8,777 nucleotides of DNA from an uncultured Streptococcus sp. (GTDB lineage: Bacteria; Bacillota; Bacilli; Lactobacillales; Streptococcaceae). Shown piece after piece: positions 1 to 8,699 of the stretch. The position numbers and the translations under genes were made by a program. The stretch spans positions 1 to 8,777 of the forward strand of contig CABSQC010000032.1 in the NCBI GenBank assembly GCA_902479835.1, read 5' to 3'. The notes under the pieces are model-generated. The model had not been told where the DNA came from and searched no databases. It saw only the letters and a list, made by a program, of their open reading frames with translations. Position 1 is the first letter of the stretch. Each line of letters starts with the position of its first letter.

Positions 1-2
1 GG

Positions 3-64
3 TATAATGAGAACTGTTTAGAGCTTGTTTCATACAAGATCGAACACCATTAACTTATAAGGAG
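3..64 (+). promoter_or_regulatory. Promoter -10, leader hairpin and RBS of the lipoprotein gene
   Basis: A consensus TATAAT lies at 3-8; its -35 would fall outside the window, so only half the promoter is visible. The roughly 55-base leader holds a short inverted repeat, CTTGT (24-28) and ACAAG (34-38) around a 5-base loop, with no T-run, so it is not an obvious terminator. AAGGAG at 59-64 is a strong ribosome binding site 5 bases before the ATG at 70 and fixes that start. The -10 is seen directly; its use as a promoter is inferred. Confidence 0.6.
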
Positions 65-69
65 TATTT

Positions 70-621
70 ATGAAAAAATTTCTACTTACCACTGTCTGTC
101 TACTTGCCCTTACTGCTTGTAGCCAAGGCCAACAAGGAAAAGGAACTACTAGCGCTTCTTCCAAGCAAGAGGCCACTCAAACCCAAAAGGAGCAAGTCCA
201 AACCAAGACCTTTGTTAGCGACCTCGGTGATCATTATCAAAACAAAATTCAAATCGGCTACAAAAAAGATGAGATTGTTTCCATGACTATCATGGGCGTT
301 GCACCAATACCGGAAGATATGCAAAAATCAGATGTCGCTGAATTGAAGGAAGTCTACCAAGAAGAAGCTGATAAAGCAAATTCCAAACGCGGTGTTAACG
401 GACAAGCTGGGATCAACACAAGCATCAAAATCGATGATGATAAACAGACTTATACAAACGTTATGCATGTTGATTTTACTCAAATGAAAAAAGAAGATTT
501 TGTGAAATTACTGGCTGATCAAGGGGAAGAAACCAACACTACCATGTTGAAATATCTTAAAGGCAAACCACAAGATCTCTTTACCTATTTCAAAGATCAA
601 GGCCTCAAAGAAGATAAATAA
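70..621 (+). CDS. Small cell-surface lipoprotein, possibly DUF1307/YehR-like
   Basis: The 183-residue product starts with a lipoprotein signal peptide: MKKF, a hydrophobic core, then the lipobox LTAC with the lipidated cysteine at residue 17. Lgt and Lsp would process it and leave it anchored to the outer face of the membrane. Residues 18-46 are a Gln/Ser/Thr/Lys-rich linker. The folded part (about 47-183) has alternating strand-like and charged helical stretches, including YQNKIQIGYKKDEIVSMTI. Size and pattern recall DUF1307 (YehR-like) lipoproteins of unknown function, but I see no decisive motif, so that assignment is tentative. I see no catalytic motif and no solute-binding-protein architecture. 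It is the only plus-strand gene and appears monocistronic, with its own -10, strong RBS and terminator. A second cysteine (residue 10) inside the signal core is a little unusual. The lipoprotein call is firm; the function is unknown. Confidence 0.9.
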   Translation: MKKFLLTTVCLLALTACSQGQQGKGTTSASSKQEATQTQKEQVQTKTFVSDLGDHYQNKIQIGYKKDEIVSMTIMGVAPIPEDMQKSDVAELKEVYQEEADKANSKRGVNGQAGINTSIKIDDDKQTYTNVMHVDFTQMKKEDFVKLLADQGEETNTTMLKYLKGKPQDLFTYFKDQGLKEDK

Positions 622-673
622 AAAGAGCTCTCTGAGTTCCTTAACACCTGGTTAAGGCTCAGAAAGCTTTTTT
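622..673. terminator. Bidirectional intrinsic terminator between lipoprotein gene and proS
   Basis: The core stem pairs CTGAG (632-636) plus CCTTAAC (639-645) with GTTAAGG (651-657) plus CTCAG (658-662), around the loop ACCTG with a 2-base bulge (TT 637-638). The stem can extend outward through AGAGCT against AAGCTT. A T6 run at 668-673 serves plus-strand transcripts, and the A-run at 620-624 reads as T5 for minus-strand transcripts. The hairpin fills nearly the whole gap between two convergent stop codons (619-621 and 675-677), so it should end both transcripts. Confidence 0.9.
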
Positions 674-674
674 C

Positions 675-2540
<1,866 letters not shown>

Positions 2541-3800
2541 CTATTTCAAAAATAATTTCATAATATCATTCCAGGTGACAGCAATCATTAAAATAACCAT
2601 TACAGCTACACCTGCAAGCGTCATATAGGTTTCTACTTCTTGTTTCAGTGGCTTTCTCCGGATCACCTCAATCAAATTGATCAAGATTTTTCCACCATCC
2701 AGGGCCGGAATCGGGATCAAATTGAAAATCCCAATATTAATGGAAAGCATGGCCATAAGAGATAGCACAGCTGGAATCCCTAATTGAGCAGCTTGTGAGC
2801 TGGCATTGTAAATGGCAACCGGACCACCTAGTTTATTGAGACTAAAGTGGAAAATAATATCTTTCAAGGCTCCCAAAATCCGAGTCGCTGTATTCCAGGT
2901 ATCTGTAAAACCAGACAAGAGTTTATCCACAAATCCTGTCTTGAGGCCGTTTGTTACACCCAGATAGTAACGATTCCCTGACTTGGTTGGCTTCACTTTA
3001 ACTTCTTTTTCTTGGCCATTTGTCTTGACCTTCAGGGTCAATTCAGGAGCTGTCTTGCTATCCTTGGTTGCTTTTTCAACAGCGTCTGTCAACTCATCCC
3101 AGTTGCTAACGGTATCGTTGTTTACCTGAAGGATCTGAACATTGCTTTTGACACCAACCTTGGCCAGCGCCCCATCGGGTGCCACCTGAACATTGTTGCT
3201 GTAGTAGTCAATCGCACCGCCTCGCATAAAGGCTAAGAGTGAGTAGACAACAATACTGAGGATAAAGTTGTTCATAGGACCCGCAAAGTTGGTGATTAAC
3301 CGTCCCCAAATGCTGGCATTCTGATACTGAACATCTCTCGGTGCAATCCGCACTTCTGTCCCATCTTCTTCAACGATGGTCGCATCATGATCGACATCAT
3401 AGGTCTTTGTCTCATCGAGAACCAAGCCCGTGATTTCTAATTTATCTTCAAAGTCAAACTGGGTGACATTCATAGGAAGAGCTGTCTGATCCAGATTCTT
3501 TCCTGAAAGATTGATCCGGACGACCTTACCAGCCTCATTGAGCGTCAAGCTGACAGGCGTTCCAGTTTTAATCTCCGTGGTATCCTCACCCCAGCCAGCC
3601 ATACGCACATAGCCACCTAAAGGCAGGATCCGAATCGTATAAGCTGTCCCATCCTGACCAATATGGGCAAAGATCTTTGGACCCATCCCGATCGAGAATT
3701 CTCGCACCAGGATGCCCGATTTTTTTGCAAAATAGAAATGACCAAACTCGTGAACGAGAACGATCACTCCAAAAATAACTATAAAGGCAATAAACTGCAT
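2541..3800 (-). CDS. rseP: RseP/Eep family site-2 intramembrane zinc metalloprotease
   Basis: A membrane-embedded S2P protease of 419 residues, the usual length in streptococci, where it is often called Eep. The zinc site is HEFGH (17-21) in the first membrane helix; the third ligand region is [11 protein letters not shown] (360-370), with D368. GPMNNF (174-179) is the conserved loop and helix segment. A PDZ-like domain lies at about 200-285, followed by hydrophobic helices at about 340-365 and 393-410. Relatives cut anti-sigma factors, cell-division proteins, and leftover signal peptides or pheromone precursors within the membrane; which substrates apply here cannot be told. It lies between cdsA (36 bases upstream) and proS (15 bases downstream) in one operon. 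The start is fixed by family alignment and the lack of any in-frame alternative, but the only Shine-Dalgarno-like sequence, AGGA at 3817-3820, is 16 bases away, so initiation may be weak or coupled to cdsA. Confidence 0.96.
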   Translation of the reverse strand: MQFIAFIVIFGVIVLVHEFGHFYFAKKSGILVREFSIGMGPKIFAHIGQDGTAYTIRILPLGGYVRMAGWGEDTTEIKTGTPVSLTLNEAGKVVRINLSGKNLDQTALPMNVTQFDFEDKLEITGLVLDETKTYDVDHDATIVEEDGTEVRIAPRDVQYQNASIWGRLITNFAGPMNNFILSIVVYSLLAFMRGGAIDYYSNNVQVAPDGALAKVGVKSNVQILQVNNDTVSNWDELTDAVEKATKDSKTAPELTLKVKTNGQEKEVKVKPTKSGNRYYLGVTNGLKTGFVDKLLSGFTDTWNTATRILGALKDIIFHFSLNKLGGPVAIYNASSQAAQLGIPAVLSLMAMLSINIGIFNLIPIPALDGGKILINLIEVIRRKPLKQEVETYMTLAGVAVMVILMIAVTWNDIMKLFLK

Positions 3801-3836
3801 CGTTCTATACGTGGTTTCCTTTCTATCTCTTCTGTC

Positions 3837-4640
3837 TTAGAACAAGCCCAAGAAATGCATCAAGGGAAAGACAAAAATCAAACTATCAAAACGGTCTAGA
3901 ACACCGCCATGTCCTGGAATAAATTTCCCAGAATCCTTGACACCAAAGTGGCGTTTGATTGCACTCTCTACCAGGTCGCCAAACTGACCTGCAATACTAA
4001 AGAGAATGGTAAAGAAGATCATAGCTAGAAAACCATGTCCACCTGCCACCGAGCGATCCACGATCATATAGATCACAGTTACCGCAACTGCAGACAAGAT
4101 TCCCCCCAGACTTCCTTCAATCGTTTTATTAGGAGAAACCGCAGGCATAAGCTTACGTTTCCCAAAGCGACTTCCTACTAAATAGGCACCGGAATCTGTC
4201 GCCCAGACAATAAAGAGTGCCAATAAGACCTTATCAATACCAGCAATTCGCGCATCCACTAATGAATGGAAACCAAGTCCAACATAAAAGCTAGATGCGA
4301 TGGGGTAAACTACATCCTCATAATTGTAATTCTGAGCAAGAACAGTTGTTCCCATGAGAATCAAGACAACCAACCCATAGGCAATCATATTGCCATCTGC
4401 TGGAAGGTAAGGGAGGTAGTCCTCGATCGGCAAAGTCAGAACGAAGGCCGCTAACATGGCTAGCGCTCCTTCAAAGGTCGCTGTCTCAAGCCCCTTCATT
4501 TTGAGCAATTCATGAACCCCTAGCATGGCAATCAAACCAATTACAATCTGGAAAAACACCCCTCCAAGCATTACTGTTGGAATGAAAAAGAGTAGGGCAA
4601 TTCCTCCAAAAATCACACGTTTTTGTAAATCTTTCGTCAT
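3837..4640 (-). CDS. cdsA: Phosphatidate cytidylyltransferase (CDP-diglyceride synthase)
   Basis: This integral membrane enzyme makes CDP-diacylglycerol and pyrophosphate from phosphatidic acid and CTP, the branch point to phosphatidylglycerol and cardiolipin. The 267-residue product is largely hydrophobic, with about seven or eight membrane spans. It ends with the complete CDS-family signature at 226-252 (SAIKRHFGVKDSGKF, then the GHGG and DRFD elements). ATDSGAY (147-153) and SPNKTIEG (169-176) are also conserved. There are two adjacent ATGs. AGGAG (4647-4651) is 3 bases from the first and 6 from the second, so I choose the second (4640), which also gives the MTxDLQKR start of streptococcal homologues. 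The RBS overlaps the uppS stop codon TAG (4650-4652), implying tight translational coupling. Confidence 0.96.
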   Translation of the reverse strand: MTKDLQKRVIFGGIALLFFIPTVMLGGVFFQIVIGLIAMLGVHELLKMKGLETATFEGALAMLAAFVLTLPIEDYLPYLPADGNMIAYGLVVLILMGTTVLAQNYNYEDVVYPIASSFYVGLGFHSLVDARIAGIDKVLLALFIVWATDSGAYLVGSRFGKRKLMPAVSPNKTIEGSLGGILSAVAVTVIYMIVDRSVAGGHGFLAMIFFTILFSIAGQFGDLVESAIKRHFGVKDSGKFIPGHGGVLDRFDSLIFVFPLMHFLGLF

Positions 4641-4646
4641 CATCTT

Positions 4647-4651
4647 CTCCT
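4647..4651 (-). promoter_or_regulatory. cdsA RBS overlapping the uppS stop codon
   Basis: AGGAG shares two bases (4650-4651) with the uppS TAG (4650-4652). A ribosome ending uppS therefore sits on the cdsA initiation site, which would keep the two proteins in step. It also favours ATG 4640 (6-base gap) over ATG 4643 (3-base gap). Confidence 0.75.
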
Positions 4652-5399
4652 AAACACCGCCAAATCTCCGATGGCGATGGCTATATTCTACTATGGCACT
4701 TCGTAGTGCTTCCTCTCCAAAATCTGGCCACATCACATCTGTGAAATACAACTCACTGTATGCGGCCTGCCAAGGAAGGAAATTACTCAAACGGATTTCT
4801 CCGCTGGTACGGATAATCAAATCCGGATCCCTTAGGACACGTGGCAAACTCTCGGTATAGAGATAATCTGCGATCACCTCTTCTGTGATATCTTCTGGAC
4901 TGAACTTCGCGTCCAAGACTTCATGAGCGATCTGCTTCACAGCCTGAGTAATCTCTGTACGTCCACCATAATTGAGTGCGAAATTCAGGATCAAGCCTGT
5001 ATTGAGATGGGTCATCGCTTCTGCTCTTTCCAAAGCTTCTAATGTTTCTTTGGGTAATTTCTTAGTGTCACCGATCATTTGAATCTTGACATTATTGCGA
5101 TGCAATTCAGGGACAAAGCGATCATAAAACTCAACTGGCAAGTGCATGATAAACTTGACTTCATCTTCAGGGCGTGTCCAGTTTTCCGTCGAAAAGGCAT
5201 AGACCGTCAAGACCTGAACTCCCATATTTTTTGCTGCAATCGTCACTTCTTGGAGAGCTTCCATCCCCGCCTTATGACCAAAGACGCGCGGTTGCATCCG
5301 CTTTTTCGCCCAACGACCATTGCCATCCATAATGATGCCAATATGTTTCGGGACTTCTAAAGGGATCTCGATTTTTTCTTTCTTCTTAAAACGAAACAT
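4650..5399 (-). CDS. uppS: Isoprenyl (undecaprenyl diphosphate) synthase
   Basis: This cis-prenyltransferase adds eight isopentenyl units to farnesyl diphosphate to give C55 undecaprenyl diphosphate, the precursor of the lipid carrier for peptidoglycan, teichoic acid and capsule units. It acts at the inner membrane face. The 249-residue protein has all family signatures: IIMDGNGRWAKKR (from residue 22) with catalytic D25; FSTENW in the middle; and RTSGEIRLSNFLPWQ (from 197) with E216 in the following YSE and the late aspartate D226. The N-terminus is short and lysine-rich, as in streptococcal homologues. It is the first gene of the operon uppS-cdsA-rseP-proS and has its own promoter (5432-5440). 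The RBS is modest: AGG (5409-5411), 9 bases from the ATG. No disruption is seen. Confidence 0.97.
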   Translation of the reverse strand: MFRFKKKEKIEIPLEVPKHIGIIMDGNGRWAKKRMQPRVFGHKAGMEALQEVTIAAKNMGVQVLTVYAFSTENWTRPEDEVKFIMHLPVEFYDRFVPELHRNNVKIQMIGDTKKLPKETLEALERAEAMTHLNTGLILNFALNYGGRTEITQAVKQIAHEVLDAKFSPEDITEEVIADYLYTESLPRVLRDPDLIIRTSGEIRLSNFLPWQAAYSELYFTDVMWPDFGEEALRSAIVEYSHRHRRFGGV

Positions 5400-5431
5400 G
5401 TTTTTCTACCTATTTCAATATTTATCGCTTC

Positions 5432-5460
5432 ATTATACCATAAATCCCCATAAAATAGGG
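5432..5460 (-). promoter_or_regulatory. Extended -10 promoter of the uppS-cdsA-rseP-proS operon
   Basis: On the minus strand TGGTATAAT (5440-5432) is a perfect extended -10. The -35 position at 17-base spacing (5455-5460, CCCTAT) is poor, which the TGn extension could offset. The start of transcription would be near 5425, giving a leader of about 25 bases. An inverted repeat AAAATAG (5452-5458)/CTATTTT (5471-5477) covers the -35 region. It could be an operator or a second weak terminator after yajC. The promoter is inferred from sequence only. Confidence 0.65.
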
Positions 5461-5522
5461 ACTGTGGCCTCTATTTTGAACGAGCAAGGCTTTCCTTCAT
5501 CGCGCAATTCCATTTGCCCACC

Positions 5523-5544
5523 AAAAAAGAGGCTCTTGCCTCTT
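5523..5544 (-). terminator. Intrinsic terminator downstream of yajC
   Basis: On the minus strand the stem AAGAGGC (5544-5538)/GCCTCTT (5533-5527) closes a 4-base AAGA loop and is followed by a T-run (5528-5523). It starts 9 bases after the yajC stop codon and lies upstream of the uppS promoter, so yajC is separated, at least in part, from the uppS operon. Confidence 0.9.
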
Positions 5545-5553
5545 CTTTGATGA

Positions 5554-5880
5554 TTATTCTTCGATGGCTGAATCGGCATCTGAGCTAGCACCTTCTGTAG
5601 CAGTGGCTGAGATCCCTTCTGATACAGGAAGAACTGTTTTGATAGCTCCCAATTCAAAGGTCAGGTAGACACCATCAACATCCAAGACAACGGTCTTGCG
5701 ATCTGTATCGACTTCATCGATGGTTCCGTACAAGCCACCAATCGTGATGACTTCATTTCCTTTTTGAAGTTTATTCAAACTTTCCATCCGTTTTTGGTAC
5801 TGTTTCTTTTGGCTACGGCTCATGAAGTACATCAAACCGACCATCAGAACAAGCATAATTAGCAAACTTCCGCCTTGCAT
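5554..5880 (-). CDS. yajC: Sec translocon accessory subunit YajC
   Basis: A single-pass membrane protein of 108 residues, typical for the family. In bacteria where it has been studied, YajC associates with SecDF and YidC at the SecYEG translocon, and it is usually dispensable. Residues 5-20 form the one membrane helix (SLLIMLVLMVGLMYFM), followed by a basic stretch (SRSQKKQYQKR) and the YajC core GNEVITIGGLYGTI (41-54). The tail (about 90-108) is acidic and rich in Ala, Ser and Glu, and looks disordered. The start is secured by AAGGAG (5887-5892), 6 bases from the ATG, and by a good promoter just upstream. It is transcribed ahead of uppS but ends at its own terminator. Domain content leaves little doubt about the family; the role in streptococci is inferred. 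Confidence 0.93.
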   Translation of the reverse strand: MQGGSLLIMLVLMVGLMYFMSRSQKKQYQKRMESLNKLQKGNEVITIGGLYGTIDEVDTDRKTVVLDVDGVYLTFELGAIKTVLPVSEGISATATEGASSDADSAIEE

Positions 5881-5911
5881 ATGTTTCTCCTTTAATTTTC
5901 ATATATGCTAT

Positions 5912-5940
5912 ACTATATCAAATTTCGCCCGTCTTTTCAA
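5912..5940 (-). promoter_or_regulatory. Promoter of yajC
   Basis: On the minus strand TTGAAA (5940-5935) and TATAGT (5917-5912) are separated by exactly 17 bases, each differing from consensus at one position. This is the best complete -35/-10 pair in the window. Transcription would start near 5905, leaving a leader of about 25 bases with the AAGGAG ribosome binding site. Confidence 0.75.
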
Positions 5941-5960
5941 GTTTTCCCATCCTCTTCAAG

Positions 5961-5988
5961 CAAAATCAGACTCCAGTCTCAGATTTTG
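5961..5988. repeat. Intergenic inverted repeat upstream of the yajC promoter
   Basis: CAAAATC (5961-5967) pairs with GATTTTG (5982-5988), and the inner GACT (5969-5972) pairs with AGTC (5975-5978) around a 2-base loop, with a small internal asymmetry. No T-run follows on the minus strand, so it is not a classical terminator there. It sits between the terminator of the upstream gene and the yajC -35. It could be a backup 3'-end structure, a protein-binding site or a small dispersed repeat; the sequence alone does not decide. Confidence 0.55.
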
Positions 5989-5997
5989 ATGCAAAAG

Positions 5998-6054
5998 AAA
6001 AAACCACGAAAAGTGGGCTACTGACTAGTCAATCGTAATGCCATACTTTTCGTG
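5998..6054 (-). terminator. Intrinsic terminator overlapping the end of the HTH gene
   Basis: On the minus strand CACGAAAAGT (6054-6045), inside the last codons of the HTH gene, is perfectly complementary to ACTTTTCGTG (6014-6005), which runs into six T (6003-5998). The 30-base loop holds the stop codon within the palindrome TGACTAGTCA (6022-6031). A simpler 4-base stem, CCAC/GTGG (6004-6016), next to the same T-run is an alternative fold. Either fold would end the transcript before yajC. Confidence 0.7.
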
Positions 6055-6270
6055 ATTCTCATCATACCAATCAATCAAGGCCAAAGCCGTTTGATAGGTA
6101 ATATTTTTGATTTTACTCGTTCCCTTAGTCAAAGTCGCCAAGCTCATTTTGCTGATGTTTGTTTCAGTTGCGACACGATAGCTCGTCAAGCGACCGTCAA
6201 CCATCAGTTGAACAACGGCTTCCACTTTTCTGTATTCGGGAGTTGAGTAGATATCAATTGTATTGCTCAT
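6025..6270 (-). CDS. Small helix-turn-helix (Cro/CI-like) DNA-binding protein, orphan
   Basis: An 81-residue protein that is nearly all one DNA-binding domain. Residues 30-49 read like helix 2, turn and helix 3 of a Cro/CI (XRE) fold (TSYRVATETNI, then SKMSLATLTKG), followed by a further helix around TYQTALALIDWY (58-69). There is no second domain for ligand binding or oligomerisation, and no membrane segment. I choose ATG 6270, with GGAAG (6275-6279) 4 bases and GAGGA 11 bases upstream, over an in-frame TTG at 6288 that lacks an RBS. The gene has its own promoter (6306-6334) and terminator and stands alone between clpL and yajC. No toxin, integrase or phage gene is next to it, so it is not an evident toxin-antitoxin or prophage remnant. 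The target is unknown. A short inverted repeat over its -10 allows autoregulation, as a guess. Confidence 0.78.
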   Translation of the reverse strand: MSNTIDIYSTPEYRKVEAVVQLMVDGRLTSYRVATETNISKMSLATLTKGTSKIKNITYQTALALIDWYDENHEKYGITID

Positions 6271-6299
6271 CTTACTTCCATTCCTCAAATTTTATTCTT

Positions 6300-6334
6300 G
6301 TATAGATTATATACTTATTTTCTTTATTTATTAA
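6300..6334 (-). promoter_or_regulatory. Promoter of the HTH gene, with inverted repeat over the -10
   Basis: On the minus strand TATAAT (6311-6306) is consensus and TTAATA (6334-6329), 17 bases upstream, is a fair -35. The region is very AT-rich. GTATA-N5-TATAC (6314-6300) surrounds the -10 and could be an operator for autoregulation. Transcription would start near 6299, giving a leader of about 29 bases before ATG 6270. From 6335 to 6440 I see no gene or other clear signal. Confidence 0.6.
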
Positions 6335-6440
6335 TAATTTTGCTCAAATTGGATTAATTTCACTAATTATTGATGTTTTTTTGCCCCAAATAGGAGGATT
6401 TTGGCCTTATACGGCGAATAATTTCCCCCAGGTGGGAAGA

Positions 6441-6479
6441 AAAAATAAAGACTGCTATATGATAGCAGTCTCTATTTTT
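6441..6479. terminator. Symmetrical terminator downstream of clpL
   Basis: AGACTGCTA (6449-6457) and TAGCAGTCT (6463-6471) form a perfect 9-base stem with a 5-base loop. The flanks AAAAATA (6441-6447) and TATTTTT (6473-6479) are also complementary, so the hairpin is flanked by U-rich sequence in either direction. It begins 16 bases after the clpL stop codon. No plus-strand gene reads into it, so its relevant use is for clpL. Confidence 0.92.
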
Positions 6480-6495
6480 CACAAACTAATTCGCC

Positions 6496-8625
6496 TTAAT
6501 CTGCTTGTTTATCAGTGTTTTCTTCCTTCTTTGTGTCTTTTTCTCTGATCACAAGTACACCATCTTCCATATCAGCTTCTAGGTGTTTAGCATCCAAGTT
6601 ATCCAAGTGGAAGTCTGTGACTTTGTCACGGATTTGTTGTTCAACCACACGACGGAGTGGACGAACACCCATCACTTCATCATAACCTTCTTCAGTCATG
6701 TATTCTTTAGCTGCATCGCTCACTGCCAAGTCGATTTCTTTCTTAGAAAGGGTCTTATTGACATCTACCAACATCAAATCAACAATCTTAGAAAGGTCTT
6801 CCTTGCTCAAGTGTGAGAATTCAATGACAGCGTTGAAACGGTTCAAGAATTCTGGACGGAAGTAAGGTTTCAAACGATCCATGAGTTCTGGTTTATCCGC
6901 ATCTTCTGTCAAGTTAGCTTCATAACCAAAGCCAGCGTTTGAAGTAGCGATAATTACAGTGTTCTTGAAGTTGACCGTATTCCCTTGACCATCTGTCAAA
7001 CGACCATCGTCCAAAACTTGGAGGAGAAGGGTGATCACTTGAGGATCCGCCTTTTCAATTTCGTCAAGAAGGACGATTGAGTAAGGGTTACGACGAACAC
7101 GTTCTGTCAAAGTATTGCTATTGTCATCATAACCAACATAACCAGCTGTTGTACCAATCAATTTAGAAACGGCTGTGCGGTCGCTGTATTCTGACATGTC
7201 CAAACGGATGATGGCATCTTTGGTTCCGAACATATCAAGAGCCAATTGTTTAGCCAATTCCGTCTTACCGACACCAGTCGGACCTACAAAGAGGAAGCTT
7301 CCGATTGGACGGTTACCTTCGTCAAATCCTGCACGGTTCCGACGGATAGCACGTGCCACTGCTTCAACAGCCTTGTCTTGACCGATAACCTTCGTTTGCA
7401 AACGGTGACCCATATCTTTCAAACGTTCGATATCAGTTGCACCCATTTGTGACACTGGAATACCAGTCATACGTTCTACAGATTCAGCCACATCGTTGAT
7501 TGTTGCAGTTACCTTATGGTCTTCTGTATGGTTTTCAATTTTCTTTTCAAGTTCTTCGATACGAACTTTTGCTTTCAAAGCTGCTTCGTAATCTTCTTTC
7601 GCCGCAGCTTCTTCTTGTTTGGTTTTTTCTTCTTCAATTTCATGTTCCACAGCATGGACATCTGTTACTGGATGTTGGGCTGCCAAGTGAGCAGCTGTTA
7701 CATCGACCAAGTCAATGGCCTTATCCGGTAAGCTACGTTGTGGAATGTATTGGATCGAATAATCAACCGCTGCTTTCAAAACTTCATCTGGCAAGATGAC
7801 ATTGTGGTGTTTTTCATAAAGATCACGGATCCCTTGAAGAATCTTGAACGTATCTTCAGCTGATGGAGCATTGACTTTCACTTCGTTGAAACGACGAGCA
7901 AGAGCTGCATTCTTCAAGATGGTGTTACGGTATTCATCTTGAGTAGTTGCACCAATGACTGTCAATTCCCCACGTGAAAGAGCCGGTTTGATGATATCCG
8001 CAAGACCTTTAGATCCTTGACCATCACCTGTGCTACCTGCACCAAGGATTTGATGGATTTCATCAAAGAAGAGAATGACATTCCCCATCGCCTTGACTTC
8101 TTGGATCAGATTTTGAATATTTTCTTCAAAGCTACCACGGTATTGCGTACCAGCTTCTAGACCAGAAATATCAATCGAGATGATTTCTTTATTCTTGATA
8201 GCAGCTGGAACATCCCCGTTCACAATAGCTTGTGCCAAACCTTCTACAACTGCTGTTTTACCAACACCGGCATCCCCTACAAGGACAGGGTTGTTCTTGG
8301 TACGACGAGACAAGATTTCAGCCGTTTCTTGAATTTCTTTATTGCGTCCGATAACCGGATCCAATTTTCCTTCACGTGCTTCTTCGGTCAAGTTGCGGCC
8401 AAGTTTTGCAAGGATCCCATCTTGTTTCATTCCTTTACCTTGATGGTGTTGCACTTGCTCACTTCCTTCATTTGGAAGTTGACCAGTTTGACGGTAGATA
8501 GCGAATTCTTCTGGTGTCACTTCACGACCATTAATCATGTAGCGACGGCTTTCAGAACGGAAACCACCCATGTTGCCCATTAGTTGATTGAAAAGATCGT
8601 CCATATTGTTAAAGTTGTTATTCAT
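6496..8625 (-). CDS. clpL: Clp/Hsp100 family ATP-dependent chaperone ClpL
   Basis: A two-ATPase AAA+ chaperone of 709 residues; relatives disaggregate or refold proteins and support heat and other stress tolerance in Gram-positive bacteria. The N-terminus is short and Asn/Met/Gly-rich ([12 protein letters not shown]) in place of the usual Clp N-domain. NBD1 has Walker A GDAGVGKT (117-124) and Walker B FFDEI (186-190). A short coiled middle region with a UVR-like motif ([21 protein letters not shown], in about 343-363) follows. NBD2 has Walker A GPTGVGKT (448-455) and Walker B VLLDEIE (518-524), then the arginine-rich sensor region [11 protein letters not shown] (653-663). After the TSNAGFG sensor 1 segment I see no ClpP-docking tripeptide loop, as expected for ClpL. 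The charged tail ([13 protein letters not shown]) seems longer than in the pneumococcal protein as I recall it. Start: AGAGGT (8633-8638), 7 bases from the ATG. It appears monocistronic. Confidence 0.97.
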   Translation of the reverse strand: MNNNFNNMDDLFNQLMGNMGGFRSESRRYMINGREVTPEEFAIYRQTGQLPNEGSEQVQHHQGKGMKQDGILAKLGRNLTEEAREGKLDPVIGRNKEIQETAEILSRRTKNNPVLVGDAGVGKTAVVEGLAQAIVNGDVPAAIKNKEIISIDISGLEAGTQYRGSFEENIQNLIQEVKAMGNVILFFDEIHQILGAGSTGDGQGSKGLADIIKPALSRGELTVIGATTQDEYRNTILKNAALARRFNEVKVNAPSAEDTFKILQGIRDLYEKHHNVILPDEVLKAAVDYSIQYIPQRSLPDKAIDLVDVTAAHLAAQHPVTDVHAVEHEIEEEKTKQEEAAAKEDYEAALKAKVRIEELEKKIENHTEDHKVTATINDVAESVERMTGIPVSQMGATDIERLKDMGHRLQTKVIGQDKAVEAVARAIRRNRAGFDEGNRPIGSFLFVGPTGVGKTELAKQLALDMFGTKDAIIRLDMSEYSDRTAVSKLIGTTAGYVGYDDNSNTLTERVRRNPYSIVLLDEIEKADPQVITLLLQVLDDGRLTDGQGNTVNFKNTVIIATSNAGFGYEANLTEDADKPELMDRLKPYFRPEFLNRFNAVIEFSHLSKEDLSKIVDLMLVDVNKTLSKKEIDLAVSDAAKEYMTEEGYDEVMGVRPLRRVVEQQIRDKVTDFHLDNLDAKHLEADMEDGVLVIREKDTKKEENTDKQAD

Positions 8626-8640
8626 ATTGTATACCTCTAA

Positions 8641-8661
8641 TTTACATAATTTTAATTCATT
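8641..8661 (-). repeat. 21-base direct repeat, copy B (next to the clpL RBS)
   Basis: A perfect 21-base AT-rich sequence (minus strand begins AATGAATTAAAA and ends TTATGTAAA), identical to 8700-8720. The bases on both sides differ, so the exact match is 21. This copy ends 2 bases before the AGAGGT region and would lie in the clpL leader. Confidence 0.95.
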
Positions 8662-8671
8662 CTTGAAAATG

Positions 8672-8690
8672 AGTAGCCGAATTGGCTACT
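8672..8690. repeat. Inverted repeat AGTAGCC-N5-GGCTACT, module B
   Basis: Perfect 7-base arms (8672-8678 and 8684-8690) surround a 5-base centre. In clpL mRNA this would be a hairpin about 50 bases before the start codon; in DNA it is operator-like. It shares the TAGCC-N5-GGCTA core with 8731-8745. Confidence 0.85.
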
Positions 8691-8699
8691 GTTTGGTTG

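Noticed and set aside
5433..5657. Minus-strand open frame overlapping the yajC 3' end and running to the uppS promoter
   Set aside because: It overlaps a well-supported gene in another frame and runs through the terminator hairpin; no RBS and no domain.
6016..6023. GGCTACTG shared between the HTH gene terminator loop and the clpL module
   Set aside because: It is an isolated 8-base match with no inverted partner or 21-base element; chance is the simpler explanation.
6391..6420. Strong plus-strand RBS-like AGGAGG followed by a 6-codon frame from TTG 6401
   Set aside because: Too short, with a non-ATG start and poor spacing; no promoter and nothing downstream to regulate except an antisense terminator.
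8230..8583. Plus-strand open frame of 117 codons opposite the clpL 5' part
   Set aside because: It lies wholly antisense to a clearly conserved gene, its product is low-complexity and rich in Phe, Cys and Thr, and it has no convincing RBS or family motif.
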